DNA from: Nitrososphaerota archaeon
GTDB taxonomy: Archaea > Thermoproteota > Nitrososphaeria > Nitrososphaerales > JACPRH01
Direction of reading: 5' to 3'
DNA: 64,000 nt
Assembly (NCBI GenBank): GCA_023379805.1
Contig: JAMCPI010000009.1
Coordinates: forward strand, 1-64,000
This document shows, piece by piece, positions 45,663 to 51,934 of this stretch; positions within the stretch are counted from its first letter, which is position 1; each line of letters opens with the position of its first letter. The position numbers were made by a program, and so were the translations under genes. The notes under the pieces are model-generated. The model had not been told where the DNA came from. It worked only from the letters and a program-made list of their open reading frames with translations, and searched no databases.

Positions 45663-46249
45663 GGCTGTATCTCCTGCAAGGTTGGTGTTGGTTGACCGGC
45701 TCTTCGGAGCATTGGTTTGATGTGCAACTCGTAGATGTGGCTGTTCGTCTCGTTGCTGTTCGGGCTTGAATAGTTGTTGCAGATACAGCAAGCGTAAAGG
45801 GTCTTTTCGACTGTCTTCTCGATTGGAACCTCTTTTACTCGCTCGACTTCCTTTATGACCGGCTTTTCAACGTCGCGGTAGACGATGCGGGGTTGCTGTT
45901 GGATCTGAGGGGTTGAGGGGTGTAGTCTCTTCGCGTGGTCTCTCACCGTGTTGGCTTGAGGGTCTTTGAAGTCACAGAACGGACAAGCATACTCCTCCTG
46001 AATAACGGTCTTCGTCTCCGTCACAATCTGTGTTCGAATGTAGGGCTTGAGTTTGGCTTTTACAAGCGCGGTCTCCGCTACAAGTTTGTAGAGTTTCCAA
46101 CGGTTAATACTCTCAGCAAGGGTAAGTTGCCTTTTCTCACGCACACCTAGCAAGAACTCTTTAGCGGTCTTCGAGTCGGTAATACCCTTCTCTTCGAGCG
46201 TCTTCTGTTCGTCAGAGCTGAACCGTAATGAGATGACTCCGAGACGCAT
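45659..46249 (-). CDS. Provirus protein with two C2H2 zinc fingers
   Basis: 196 residues. A helical N-terminus is followed by finger 1 (CPFCDFKDP to HAKRLH, about 90-111) and finger 2 (CCICNNY to HIYELH, about 152-175), separated by a charged linker (VYRDVEKPVIKEVERVKEV). C2H2 proteins are common in archaeal viruses as DNA-binding regulators. It starts on the base after the integrase stop. Confidence 0.65.
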   Translation of the reverse strand: MRLGVISLRFSSDEQKTLEEKGITDSKTAKEFLLGVREKRQLTLAESINRWKLYKLVAETALVKAKLKPYIRTQIVTETKTVIQEEYACPFCDFKDPQANTVRDHAKRLHPSTPQIQQQPRIVYRDVEKPVIKEVERVKEVPIEKTVEKTLYACCICNNYSSPNSNETNSHIYELHIKPMLRRAGQPTPTLQEIQP

Positions 46250-47482
46250 TTAGTTGATCACCTTGCCTATCATGCCGTTGACCCCGTTGAGTAGAACCTC
46301 GGCGGGTAGCGCTCCATAGCAACGCATCAGGGTTGAGATGTCATCCCATCCCATCGAAGCGACATACGCGAAGTCCCATACGCCGGTTTGCTTGTATCTT
46401 CTACGCAACCACAAGTGAGCGCCGGAGTGCCGGAGAGTGTAGAGCGGTCTTCTGTAGAAGTAGCCTTTAGTGTCTCCTATCTCGTAGTTTTCAGGTATTC
46501 CTAATTCGCGGTTGAGGTCTCGGAATACAGGATGGTAACGGTCTTGTTTCCTCTCACTCACTTTGTGTATGTCTTGCGACTCTTCGGGGTCGATGAAGAG
46601 GAAGCGCTTCTGTTTGCGAACCTCGATTAGCGCTTTTACCGCTTCAACTGCTCTCTTGTCAAGAATGATTTTCGGCCATAATCGGTCGGTCTTGGTTTCG
46701 AGGATGCGGAAAAAGAACGCCTGATGTCCGTTGATGTCTTCTACTGCGGGTTTTGATGTTTCAAGTTGGAAGAGGCGGTCAGTTCTTGCAAAGGTTTCAA
46801 TGCCTGCGCTCCATAATCCGAGTGCTTCGACGGGGTCTAACTTGTGCTTCTCTGCTACTCTTGGTATGATGTCGTAAATCGTGTCGATTTGGGGGTCAGT
46901 CCAAAAGACATCGTTATAGACTCCGAAATTCACTTTTTCTCCGCTTATTCCTAGTGCTATGCCTTCGCTCTCTGTGAGGTTTTCGCCCCTTGCGTCAAGT
47001 ATCCAACTTCTTAGAGTTCTACGCACTCCTTGAGTAATTACCGTGTCCTGATCTAGCCCTTTTTGCTGTTTGTAGAGTTCTACGAAGCGTTGTATCTGTG
47101 GCTTGTCGAATTTGAGCGGGTTGATTTTGAAGTCTTTAACAATCTTGCCGGTAACAATCTTCTTGAACTGTGTGAAGCTCTTCTTACCGCCTTTTGACTT
47201 CAACCATTTTTGAGCAAGTTCTGATTGCTCGAAGCCCTCAAAGTCTTCACTTCTCGACTTTACCCAAGTCTCATATCTAGTTTTGAGGTCGGGGTCAGTC
47301 GTAAGGAGAGTTTGGAAAGGCGGAGCGTTCCTTTGTGCATTACCGTAGACCGCTCTTGTTATGGTTGAGGTCTCAACCTTCTTATCCTTCGCGACCGCCG
47401 AAGAACTCTCCTTGTTGACCACAATTCGATAATAGGCTTCAAAGCGGTCGCTCTCAGTTAGTTTTATGCGGTTATCAGGCAT
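46250..47482 (-). CDS. Tyrosine-recombinase integrase
   Basis: 410 residues. The C-terminal catalytic domain has an arginine in IETFARTDRLFQLE or TKTDRLWP, a lysine-bearing beta hairpin, box II as YTLRHSGAHLWLRR (Tyr in place of the first His), GW for the H/W position and the nucleophile in LMRCYGALP (residue 389). It should integrate and excise the element at the TTCCAGAA core. Unlike SSV integrases the gene is not split at integration; it lies about 1.8 kb inside the right end. Confidence 0.8.
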   Translation of the reverse strand: MPDNRIKLTESDRFEAYYRIVVNKESSSAVAKDKKVETSTITRAVYGNAQRNAPPFQTLLTTDPDLKTRYETWVKSRSEDFEGFEQSELAQKWLKSKGGKKSFTQFKKIVTGKIVKDFKINPLKFDKPQIQRFVELYKQQKGLDQDTVITQGVRRTLRSWILDARGENLTESEGIALGISGEKVNFGVYNDVFWTDPQIDTIYDIIPRVAEKHKLDPVEALGLWSAGIETFARTDRLFQLETSKPAVEDINGHQAFFFRILETKTDRLWPKIILDKRAVEAVKALIEVRKQKRFLFIDPEESQDIHKVSERKQDRYHPVFRDLNRELGIPENYEIGDTKGYFYRRPLYTLRHSGAHLWLRRRYKQTGVWDFAYVASMGWDDISTLMRCYGALPAEVLLNGVNGMIGKVIN

Positions 47483-47649
47483 AGTTTGTTTGTCTTCGAA
47501 CCGATTACGGACTCTTCAAGAGAGCCGTCTTTGACACAAGGAACGGCATCCTTAGCAAACCAATCTATTGAGTATTGGGTTGGTATGCAGATGCCCAGTT
47601 TCTTGTCGTATAGATCGCATTTAGCGCAATTGTTCTCAGCATCAGCCAT
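47464..47649 (-). CDS. Provirus cysteine-rich small protein
   Basis: 61 residues with CAKCDLYDKKLGICIP and two later cysteines, a likely metal site or disulfide-rich fold. Overlaps the integrase start by 19 bases, so it may be a regulator or excision factor expressed with it. No family recognised. Confidence 0.5.
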   Translation of the reverse strand: MADAENNCAKCDLYDKKLGICIPTQYSIDWFAKDAVPCVKDGSLEESVIGSKTNKLCLITA

Positions 47650-48251
47650 TAGATAGGGTCACACCAATTGATTAGGTCGGCGTTGACTGCGTCTTTGAGT
47701 TGTTCTTTAGTGACTGAGCCTTTGGTCAGGTTCGCAGACCATAGGTTCGCAGACCATAGGTTCGCATACCTCAGGTTCGCAGACTCAAGGTTCGCAGACT
47801 CAAGGTTCGCATACCTCAGGTTCGCAGACTCAAGGTTCGCATACCTCAGGTTCGCAGACTCAAGGTTCGCATACCTCAGGTTCGCAGACTCAAGGTTCGC
47901 AGACCTCAGGTTCGCAGACGGCTTGAAAATCTCGCTTTTATCAAGCGGTCTCAACAGTCGAATACTTCTAAATCGTGCCTTGTCTTTATCTTCACCTAGT
48001 AGGTCGCGCCCTTCTGCAAGGTAGGCGTTACCGGTGTATCGGCCATACATCGGGTTAGGTATCTTCATCAAATGTAGACCAACTCCGCAAGGTTCACCAT
48101 CTTTCTTAGCGTCTTTTACCGTAATCCATTGACCCGGCAACCACGAACCGTCGGCGCATTGAACAGGCGAAGGATAGAACACCTGACAACTAGGGTAGTA
48201 ACAACGCAGATTATCATCAAGGAACTTATAGAATTGCTGATCTGTCGTCAC
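47649..48251 (-). CDS. Pentapeptide-repeat protein
   Basis: 200 residues, GTG start. The N-terminal 110 residues form a globular domain (GVGLHLMKIPNPMYGRY); residues 112-173 are about 13 A(N/D)LxS-type pentapeptides, which fold as a right-handed quadrilateral helix. Such proteins can mimic DNA. The DNA below is a 15-bp tandem repeat and prone to copy-number change. Confidence 0.75.
   Translation of the reverse strand: MTTDQQFYKFLDDNLRCYYPSCQVFYPSPVQCADGSWLPGQWITVKDAKKDGEPCGVGLHLMKIPNPMYGRYTGNAYLAEGRDLLGEDKDKARFRSIRLLRPLDKSEIFKPSANLRSANLESANLRYANLESANLRYANLESANLRYANLESANLESANLRYANLWSANLWSANLTKGSVTKEQLKDAVNADLINWCDPI
47731..47925. repeat. 15-bp tandem repeats in pentapeptide gene
   Basis: Thirteen near-identical 15-bp units starting with TTCGCA, alternating between TTCGCAGACTCAAGG and TTCGCATACCTCAGG variants. 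Coding repeats, not a CRISPR array: there are no spacers. Confidence 0.9.
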
Positions 48252-48373
48252 TCTTTCACCTCCTCGTCTTTTGGTTGTTTTCGGTTTTTGCGACGAAGCC
48301 TTCTCGCATATGCCTTGACTTCGTCATAGTCATCCTCATGCACCGTAACGGTGCGGAAGTTCTTCGGAGGCAT
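48248..48373 (-). CDS. Small ribbon-helix-helix-like protein
   Basis: 41 residues. A beta strand (FRTVTVHEDD) followed by a helix (YDEVKAYARRLRRKN) and a charged tail suggests a minimal ribbon-helix-helix DNA binder. It is the first gene of the minus-strand operon, overlapping the pentapeptide start, and its coding sequence contains one of the palindromes of the control region. Candidate autoregulator. Confidence 0.55.
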   Translation of the reverse strand: MPPKNFRTVTVHEDDYDEVKAYARRLRRKNRKQPKDEEVKE

Positions 48374-48477
48374 TACCGTAAGGGTTACTATGCGGTATTA
48401 TATACGTTATGGTAAAATTTACTTGAAATTTAGGTCTACAATTCATAACGTTATTATTACCGTAATCTTATACGGTA
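48340..48477. promoter_or_regulatory. Divergent control region with palindromic operator-like sites
   Basis: Palindromes: GCACCGTAACGGTGC (48340-48354), ATTACCGTAA (48372-48381), ATAACGTTAT (48445-48454) and TACCGTA-6-TACGGTA (48458-48477). A/T-rich sequence between 48395 and 48455 (TATTATATACG, GGTAAAATTTAC) can hold both divergent promoters. The shared TACCGTA element suggests one repressor controlling both directions. Confidence 0.6.
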
Positions 48478-48484
48478 TGAAGAG

Positions 48485-48838
48485 TTGCCGTTAAAAGGTT
48501 GGGTAAGTATCAGTGTCAGAGAAGAGTCAAGGGACAAGTTAAAGGAACTTTTTGACAAACATGCTGATAAACTCGAAGAACTAGGAATTGAAAATATCTC
48601 AGATTTTATCGATTACGCCGCAAATAAGATTGAGTCGCCTGAGGTTAAACCGCGCTTCGAGCATTTCAATGTCTTTGATGACCACGCGACAATAATAGAT
48701 CACGCTCTCGGAGACCGCCTTATCAACGTCTATCTTAAAGACCACAAGCTATGGTGTGAATTTGACGAGTCCTTTGGGTGTATCCACGTTGGATATGCTC
48801 ACTCGATAAAGAAGGTTCAGGAAGCGCTCTCAAGGTAG
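48485..48838 (+). CDS. Probable provirus regulator with ribbon-helix-helix-like N-terminus
   Basis: 117 residues, TTG start. The first 50 residues (WVSISVREESRDKLKELF, IENISDFIDYAANKIE) have the strand-helix-helix pattern of ribbon-helix-helix proteins. The C-terminal half ends LWCEFDESFGCIHVGYA, a degenerate SWIM-like zinc site paralleling the next gene. It starts beside the operators and is transcribed away from the lytic-type operon, the usual place for a repressor. Confidence 0.55.
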   Translation: MPLKGWVSISVREESRDKLKELFDKHADKLEELGIENISDFIDYAANKIESPEVKPRFEHFNVFDDHATIIDHALGDRLINVYLKDHKLWCEFDESFGCIHVGYAHSIKKVQEALSR

Positions 48839-48846
48839 GTGAAAAG

Positions 48847-49038
48847 TTGAGTCAAGATTTTACATACTTCATAGTTGCCAACGGTCATATTCGAGTGTTT
48901 GACAATAGATCGGGCGAACTCTCCGATGTCCTTGTCAAGGACAACAAATTATGGTGTAACCGATGCAAAGCCGAAAAATGCAGTCATACAGAATATGCCC
49001 GTCAAACCGAGGAACTAAAACATCAAATTAGCCCTTAA
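48847..49038 (+). CDS. Small SWIM-like zinc protein, paralogous to previous C-terminus
   Basis: 63 residues from TTG 48847, 8 bases after the previous stop; the frame is open further upstream. DNKLWCNRCKAEKCSHTEYA gives a CxxCxxxxCxH site, closely parallel to DHKLWCEFDESFGCIHVGYA in the previous protein, indicating a duplication. Role unknown. Confidence 0.55.
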   Translation: MSQDFTYFIVANGHIRVFDNRSGELSDVLVKDNKLWCNRCKAEKCSHTEYARQTEELKHQISP

Positions 49039-49041
49039 ACC

Positions 49042-49211
49042 AATGTGCAATGTTTTCTAGTTCTAGCGTTTGTTTTGGTGTTTGATTACAAAAGCTTACA
49101 ACCGTCTCAGCTTACAAATGTTTACAAAGCACATTGCACATTTGAACCTGAAAAAGACCCCATGTTTACGAATTGCACAGCCTTTTGCAATGTGCAATGC
49201 GTTGTGCAATG
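49042..49211. repeat. TGTGCAATG repeats at right provirus end
   Basis: TGTGCAATG occurs at 49044-49052, 49191-49199 and 49203-49211, with an inverted copy CATTGCACA at 49132-49140. TTTACAA elements lie between. No gene is present from 49039 to 49254. The core TGCACATT/AATGTGCA is shared with the left-end array, so these may be arm-type recombination sites or replication iterons. Confidence 0.6.
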
Positions 49212-49254
49212 CGTTGCTTATGCACATCACGCTTGTTTATAAGGCTCAGCTTCC

Positions 49255-49262
49255 TTCCAGAA
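49255..49262 (+). repeat. Right attachment core (attR), 8-bp direct repeat
   Basis: TTCCAGAA, identical to 37144-37151. Read on from here the frame is Phe-Gln-Lys-Phe-Glu-Lys, resuming the cyclase. Confidence 0.8.
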
Positions 49263-49452
49263 GTTTGAGAAGTCGCATCAGGACAATATTGCAGCTGGAC
49301 TTCAGTATCTCACCAACCTAAACCCTGCGACGTACAACTATCCAGCCCTCTGGGTCGGTAAAGGACTCTACGCGCCTGAGAATGTGATAAAATCAGCAGT
49401 TCTGAGCACTCTTTACCTGGGTCACAGCTTCCAGCAAGGAGGTGCAGGTTAA
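49255..49452 (+). pseudogene. Class II diterpene-cyclase-like protein, 3' part
   Basis: 65 codons to TAA 49450-49452, with no start codon of its own. The sequence includes NIAAGLQYLTNLNPA and YPALWVGKGLYAPENVIKSA, the C-terminal alpha-barrel segment of squalene-hopene/class II terpene cyclases. It belongs to the 5' part at 35857-37149. Excision of the provirus would restore the gene. It leads by 3 bases into the PEP-swivel gene. Confidence 0.85.
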
Positions 49453-49455
49453 AGG

Positions 49456-49842
49456 GTGAAGAATGCTGGTAAAGAGCCGTTTGTGAAAGTTGGAAGAGGC
49501 TCGATAGCGTATTTTGGTAAACAGCCTGTAGAAGGAGTTGTAAAGGAGGTTGAGACTCTTGAGGACATTGTCGCGCTCACGGAAGGCGAGGTTGATGGTA
49601 AAGTGCTCCTCGTAAAGAAGGCTGGCGTTACAGGTTTGATTCCAATTCTTCCCACAATTAAGGCAATTATCTGCACTACCGGAGGAGTAGGCTCTCATCT
49701 GGCCATCCTAACCCGTGAGTTCGGTATCCCCTGCGTCGTCGGCGTGAAGCTCGACCCGGGCATGACTTATGACGGGCGGCGGATTAGAATTAGTTCTCAA
49801 GACGGCTTTGGTGAAGTCGCCCTGCGGAAGGAAGGTCAATGA
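49456..49842 (+). CDS. Stand-alone PEP-utiliser swivel (mobile) domain protein
   Basis: 128 residues, GTG start. TTGGVGSHLAILTREFGIPCVVGV is the phosphohistidine signature of the swivelling domain in PEP synthase, pyruvate phosphate dikinase and drug phosphotransferases. Here the domain stands alone, 3 bases after the cyclase stop, and overlaps the next gene by 4 bases. It would shuttle a phosphoryl group between two active sites. A link to prenyl phosphorylation is suggested only by its neighbours. Confidence 0.85.
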   Translation: MKNAGKEPFVKVGRGSIAYFGKQPVEGVVKEVETLEDIVALTEGEVDGKVLLVKKAGVTGLIPILPTIKAIICTTGGVGSHLAILTREFGIPCVVGVKLDPGMTYDGRRIRISSQDGFGEVALRKEGQ

Positions 49843-50963
49843 GCAAAATACTCGTTACTGATGAGGCGAATCGGCTACTAATCGCTTTTTCTGATGCCGC
49901 TAAACGCCTCATTGGCCGAAGAACGCTATTAGAATCCCATATGTTTCCTGTCACAACCTATGTTGCAACAGGGCTGTATAATCTTCATGAAATAGGGTAC
50001 GAGTCACTGAGAGAAGTCACGAACAGCGCTTCACCCGAGGAGATCGGGCGGCTGGGGCGGAGATTGCTGTCAAGAATTAATCAGAAGACACACTTCTCTA
50101 CTATTCTTGGATACCTGGTCGGAAGAGAACAGCGGCTGATGGATAAAGACGTGTATTCAACGCTTGACGAGGATGACGTTGAGCAGACCATGTTCATGCT
50201 CAACTTTTTCCAGAAAGTTGTTTCGAACTACCGCTCCGATGACAAGCTCTTTGTGGCGGACGGGAACGGAACCATCCAAATACTTCCCGAGGAGACTCTA
50301 GAAGACCTAAGCGGATCAATGTTAAACATAGATCAGGAGGCGCGGGTGAATTTGAGACGCATGTTGGCTCTACTCCAATCATATCTGTTTCTCTCAAACT
50401 GCGAGTCGAGAGGAAACGTCTTCTCTCACGGACCCTACGGCAAAAACAACCTGATTATACGAGAGTTTACCAGCCTGAAGAGCGGGCCGCTGGCTGATTA
50501 TCTGGACATTTCGCCTCCGGTCAAGAACCTAGCGGTGGTCTTGGAACTGGGAAAAATGAAGCCAACAATGGACGAGGTCGGTACCCTCTATGTTGATCAG
50601 CCAGACTATATGGATCAGGTGGAGAACGTTGGGCTATTCACAGTCAGCGGCTCGAAGGCTGAGCCCCTACCAGCCTCAACCATTAACGATGTTTCACAGT
50701 TCGCGCAGCGTGCCCAGAAGACTCTCTTCTACAAAGCAGCTAAACTGGATGATCGTCAAAAGATAGTTGCAGGAGCCCTCCAATACTCCAATCTTTTCCC
50801 ATACTATGAAGCCGTAGGTGAACCTCACTCTTTCACACCGCACTTAGGCAAAAGATGTCAAGAGATTGATCTGCCGAAGATGATATCGCTGAGAATTCAC
50901 CCGTTCTTCAACAGATTCGGAGAGAAACCAAACCTCTTCACACCTCTGGAAGATAAGAAGTGA
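49839..50963 (+). CDS. Unrecognised protein of terpenoid-like operon
   Basis: 374 residues, mainly helical, no membrane segment. Acidic patches such as YSTLDEDDVEQTMFML and NYRSDDKLFVADGNG recall metal-binding motifs, but no clean DDxxD or NSE motif is present and I do not recognise the family. It overlaps the swivel-domain gene by ATGA and is followed 10 bases later by the cis-prenyltransferase-like gene. It could be the catalytic partner of the swivel domain or a terpene-modifying enzyme. Confidence 0.75.
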   Translation: MSKILVTDEANRLLIAFSDAAKRLIGRRTLLESHMFPVTTYVATGLYNLHEIGYESLREVTNSASPEEIGRLGRRLLSRINQKTHFSTILGYLVGREQRLMDKDVYSTLDEDDVEQTMFMLNFFQKVVSNYRSDDKLFVADGNGTIQILPEETLEDLSGSMLNIDQEARVNLRRMLALLQSYLFLSNCESRGNVFSHGPYGKNNLIIREFTSLKSGPLADYLDISPPVKNLAVVLELGKMKPTMDEVGTLYVDQPDYMDQVENVGLFTVSGSKAEPLPASTINDVSQFAQRAQKTLFYKAAKLDDRQKIVAGALQYSNLFPYYEAVGEPHSFTPHLGKRCQEIDLPKMISLRIHPFFNRFGEKPNLFTPLEDKK

Positions 50964-50973
50964 TAGCGCGACT

Positions 50974-51933
50974 TTGAAAGAGAAACCGAGTGATGAGATG
51001 ACGCTTAAAGGCTTCAGAAGGCTCTCATATCCGAAGATCAGGGAAATCGTGCGTCAAAAAGGTCGCCCTAAAACTGTTATGGTGGTTCCCGACAACATCA
51101 GAAGAACCGGGATTGCATATTGGGGGATGCACCCCGACGCGCCTGACTTTGAAGACCAGTTGTTTCGCCGCCTGAACATTCCCTACATCAGGTTACTGGA
51201 GAACATCTTCAAAACCGGCGTCAAAACTATAGTTGCACCCAGCCTTACGCATGGAAATCTTCAGAGATCAGATAAATACATCAAAACCCACCTACGCTAC
51301 GCCAACTATATGGTCTACAAAGGCGAACCGTGGCTAAACTTCTACAAACGAAGCGGCGTACGCGTCAAAATATATGGTGATCGCGATCTCTTCAACCGAG
51401 TCGCCTCGGCTCACGGCTACCCCGAGGTCATAAATTGGTGCGATGAGATTGAACAGGAAACCTCGAAAAACAAGGATCATCTGCTGCTTTGGGGTCTAGC
51501 CTGTTCTGCAACGCCCGAAACGGAGCGACTGGTCAACCTAGGCATCGAGTTCTTCCAGAAAACAGGCCAACGTCCGACACAGGAGGATCTGGTGAAGATT
51601 TACTTCGGCGAGCCGATTGATCCTATCGACATATTTCTGAGACCTGGAGAGCTGCGCGACAGCGACTGCCAGCCGCCGCTTATAGGCGGACGATCCGAAA
51701 TGTACTTTCCGGCGGCACCTTTAACCGAGCTGAAGAGCGACTTTTTCAAAGATGTGTTGTATGACTATATATTCTGCCGAATCCGATCCTTCAGCCGGAA
51801 GGAGTATCGTGACACCGATACTGCTCCTGACGTAGTTGAGAAGGTGAAGCACCACTTCGAGGCGCGCCGCGGCTCCATCATCGGAGTAGGAGAACGAATC
51901 GGCAGGTTCTGGCTGCCGAAGGAGGCGAGCTGA
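50974..51933 (+). CDS. Divergent cis-prenyltransferase-like protein
   Basis: 319 residues (start as given, TTG). VMVVPDNIRRTGIAYWG aligns with the substrate-binding DGNRRWA block of undecaprenyl diphosphate synthases, and near the end LRPGELRDSDCQPPLIGG then SEMYF matches RxxGExRxSxFLLW...SELYF. The first motif lacks the usual Gly-Asn and the region between is longer than usual. It may elongate or otherwise act on an allylic prenyl diphosphate. Part of the cyclase operon. Confidence 0.7.
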   Translation: MKEKPSDEMTLKGFRRLSYPKIREIVRQKGRPKTVMVVPDNIRRTGIAYWGMHPDAPDFEDQLFRRLNIPYIRLLENIFKTGVKTIVAPSLTHGNLQRSDKYIKTHLRYANYMVYKGEPWLNFYKRSGVRVKIYGDRDLFNRVASAHGYPEVINWCDEIEQETSKNKDHLLLWGLACSATPETERLVNLGIEFFQKTGQRPTQEDLVKIYFGEPIDPIDIFLRPGELRDSDCQPPLIGGRSEMYFPAAPLTELKSDFFKDVLYDYIFCRIRSFSRKEYRDTDTAPDVVEKVKHHFEARRGSIIGVGERIGRFWLPKEAS

Positions 51934-51934
51934 G

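Larger units (their letters stand above)
37152..49254 (-). mobile_element. 12.1-kb provirus with jelly-roll-capsid gene set
   Basis: Bounded by the 8-bp core repeats and lying inside the cyclase gene. It carries about 26 minus-strand genes, mostly overlapping, and two plus-strand genes near the right end. Recognisable are a tyrosine integrase, zinc-finger proteins, a MazG-like protein, a packaging-type ATPase, a probable double-jelly-roll capsid protein, single-span membrane proteins and a beta-helix fibre. No terminase, portal or tail genes are present, which points to a tailless virus with an inner membrane (STIV/PM2-like). Genes look mostly intact. Confidence 0.8.

Noticed and set aside
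46250-47482. SSV-type split integrase with attP inside the gene
   Set aside because: The gene is intact and 1.8 kb from the right junction; the core repeat is not in it.
47731-47925. CRISPR-like short repeats
   Set aside because: Units are contiguous 15-mers without spacers and encode pentapeptides.
47668-48024. Plus-strand open frame with repeated RFADSRFAYL units
   Set aside because: Antisense reading of the pentapeptide-repeat gene; the minus-strand frame has the true family pattern and operon overlaps.
49839-50963. Class I terpene synthase
   Set aside because: Acidic patches exist but no DDxxD plus NSE/DTE pair in the right places; left unassigned.
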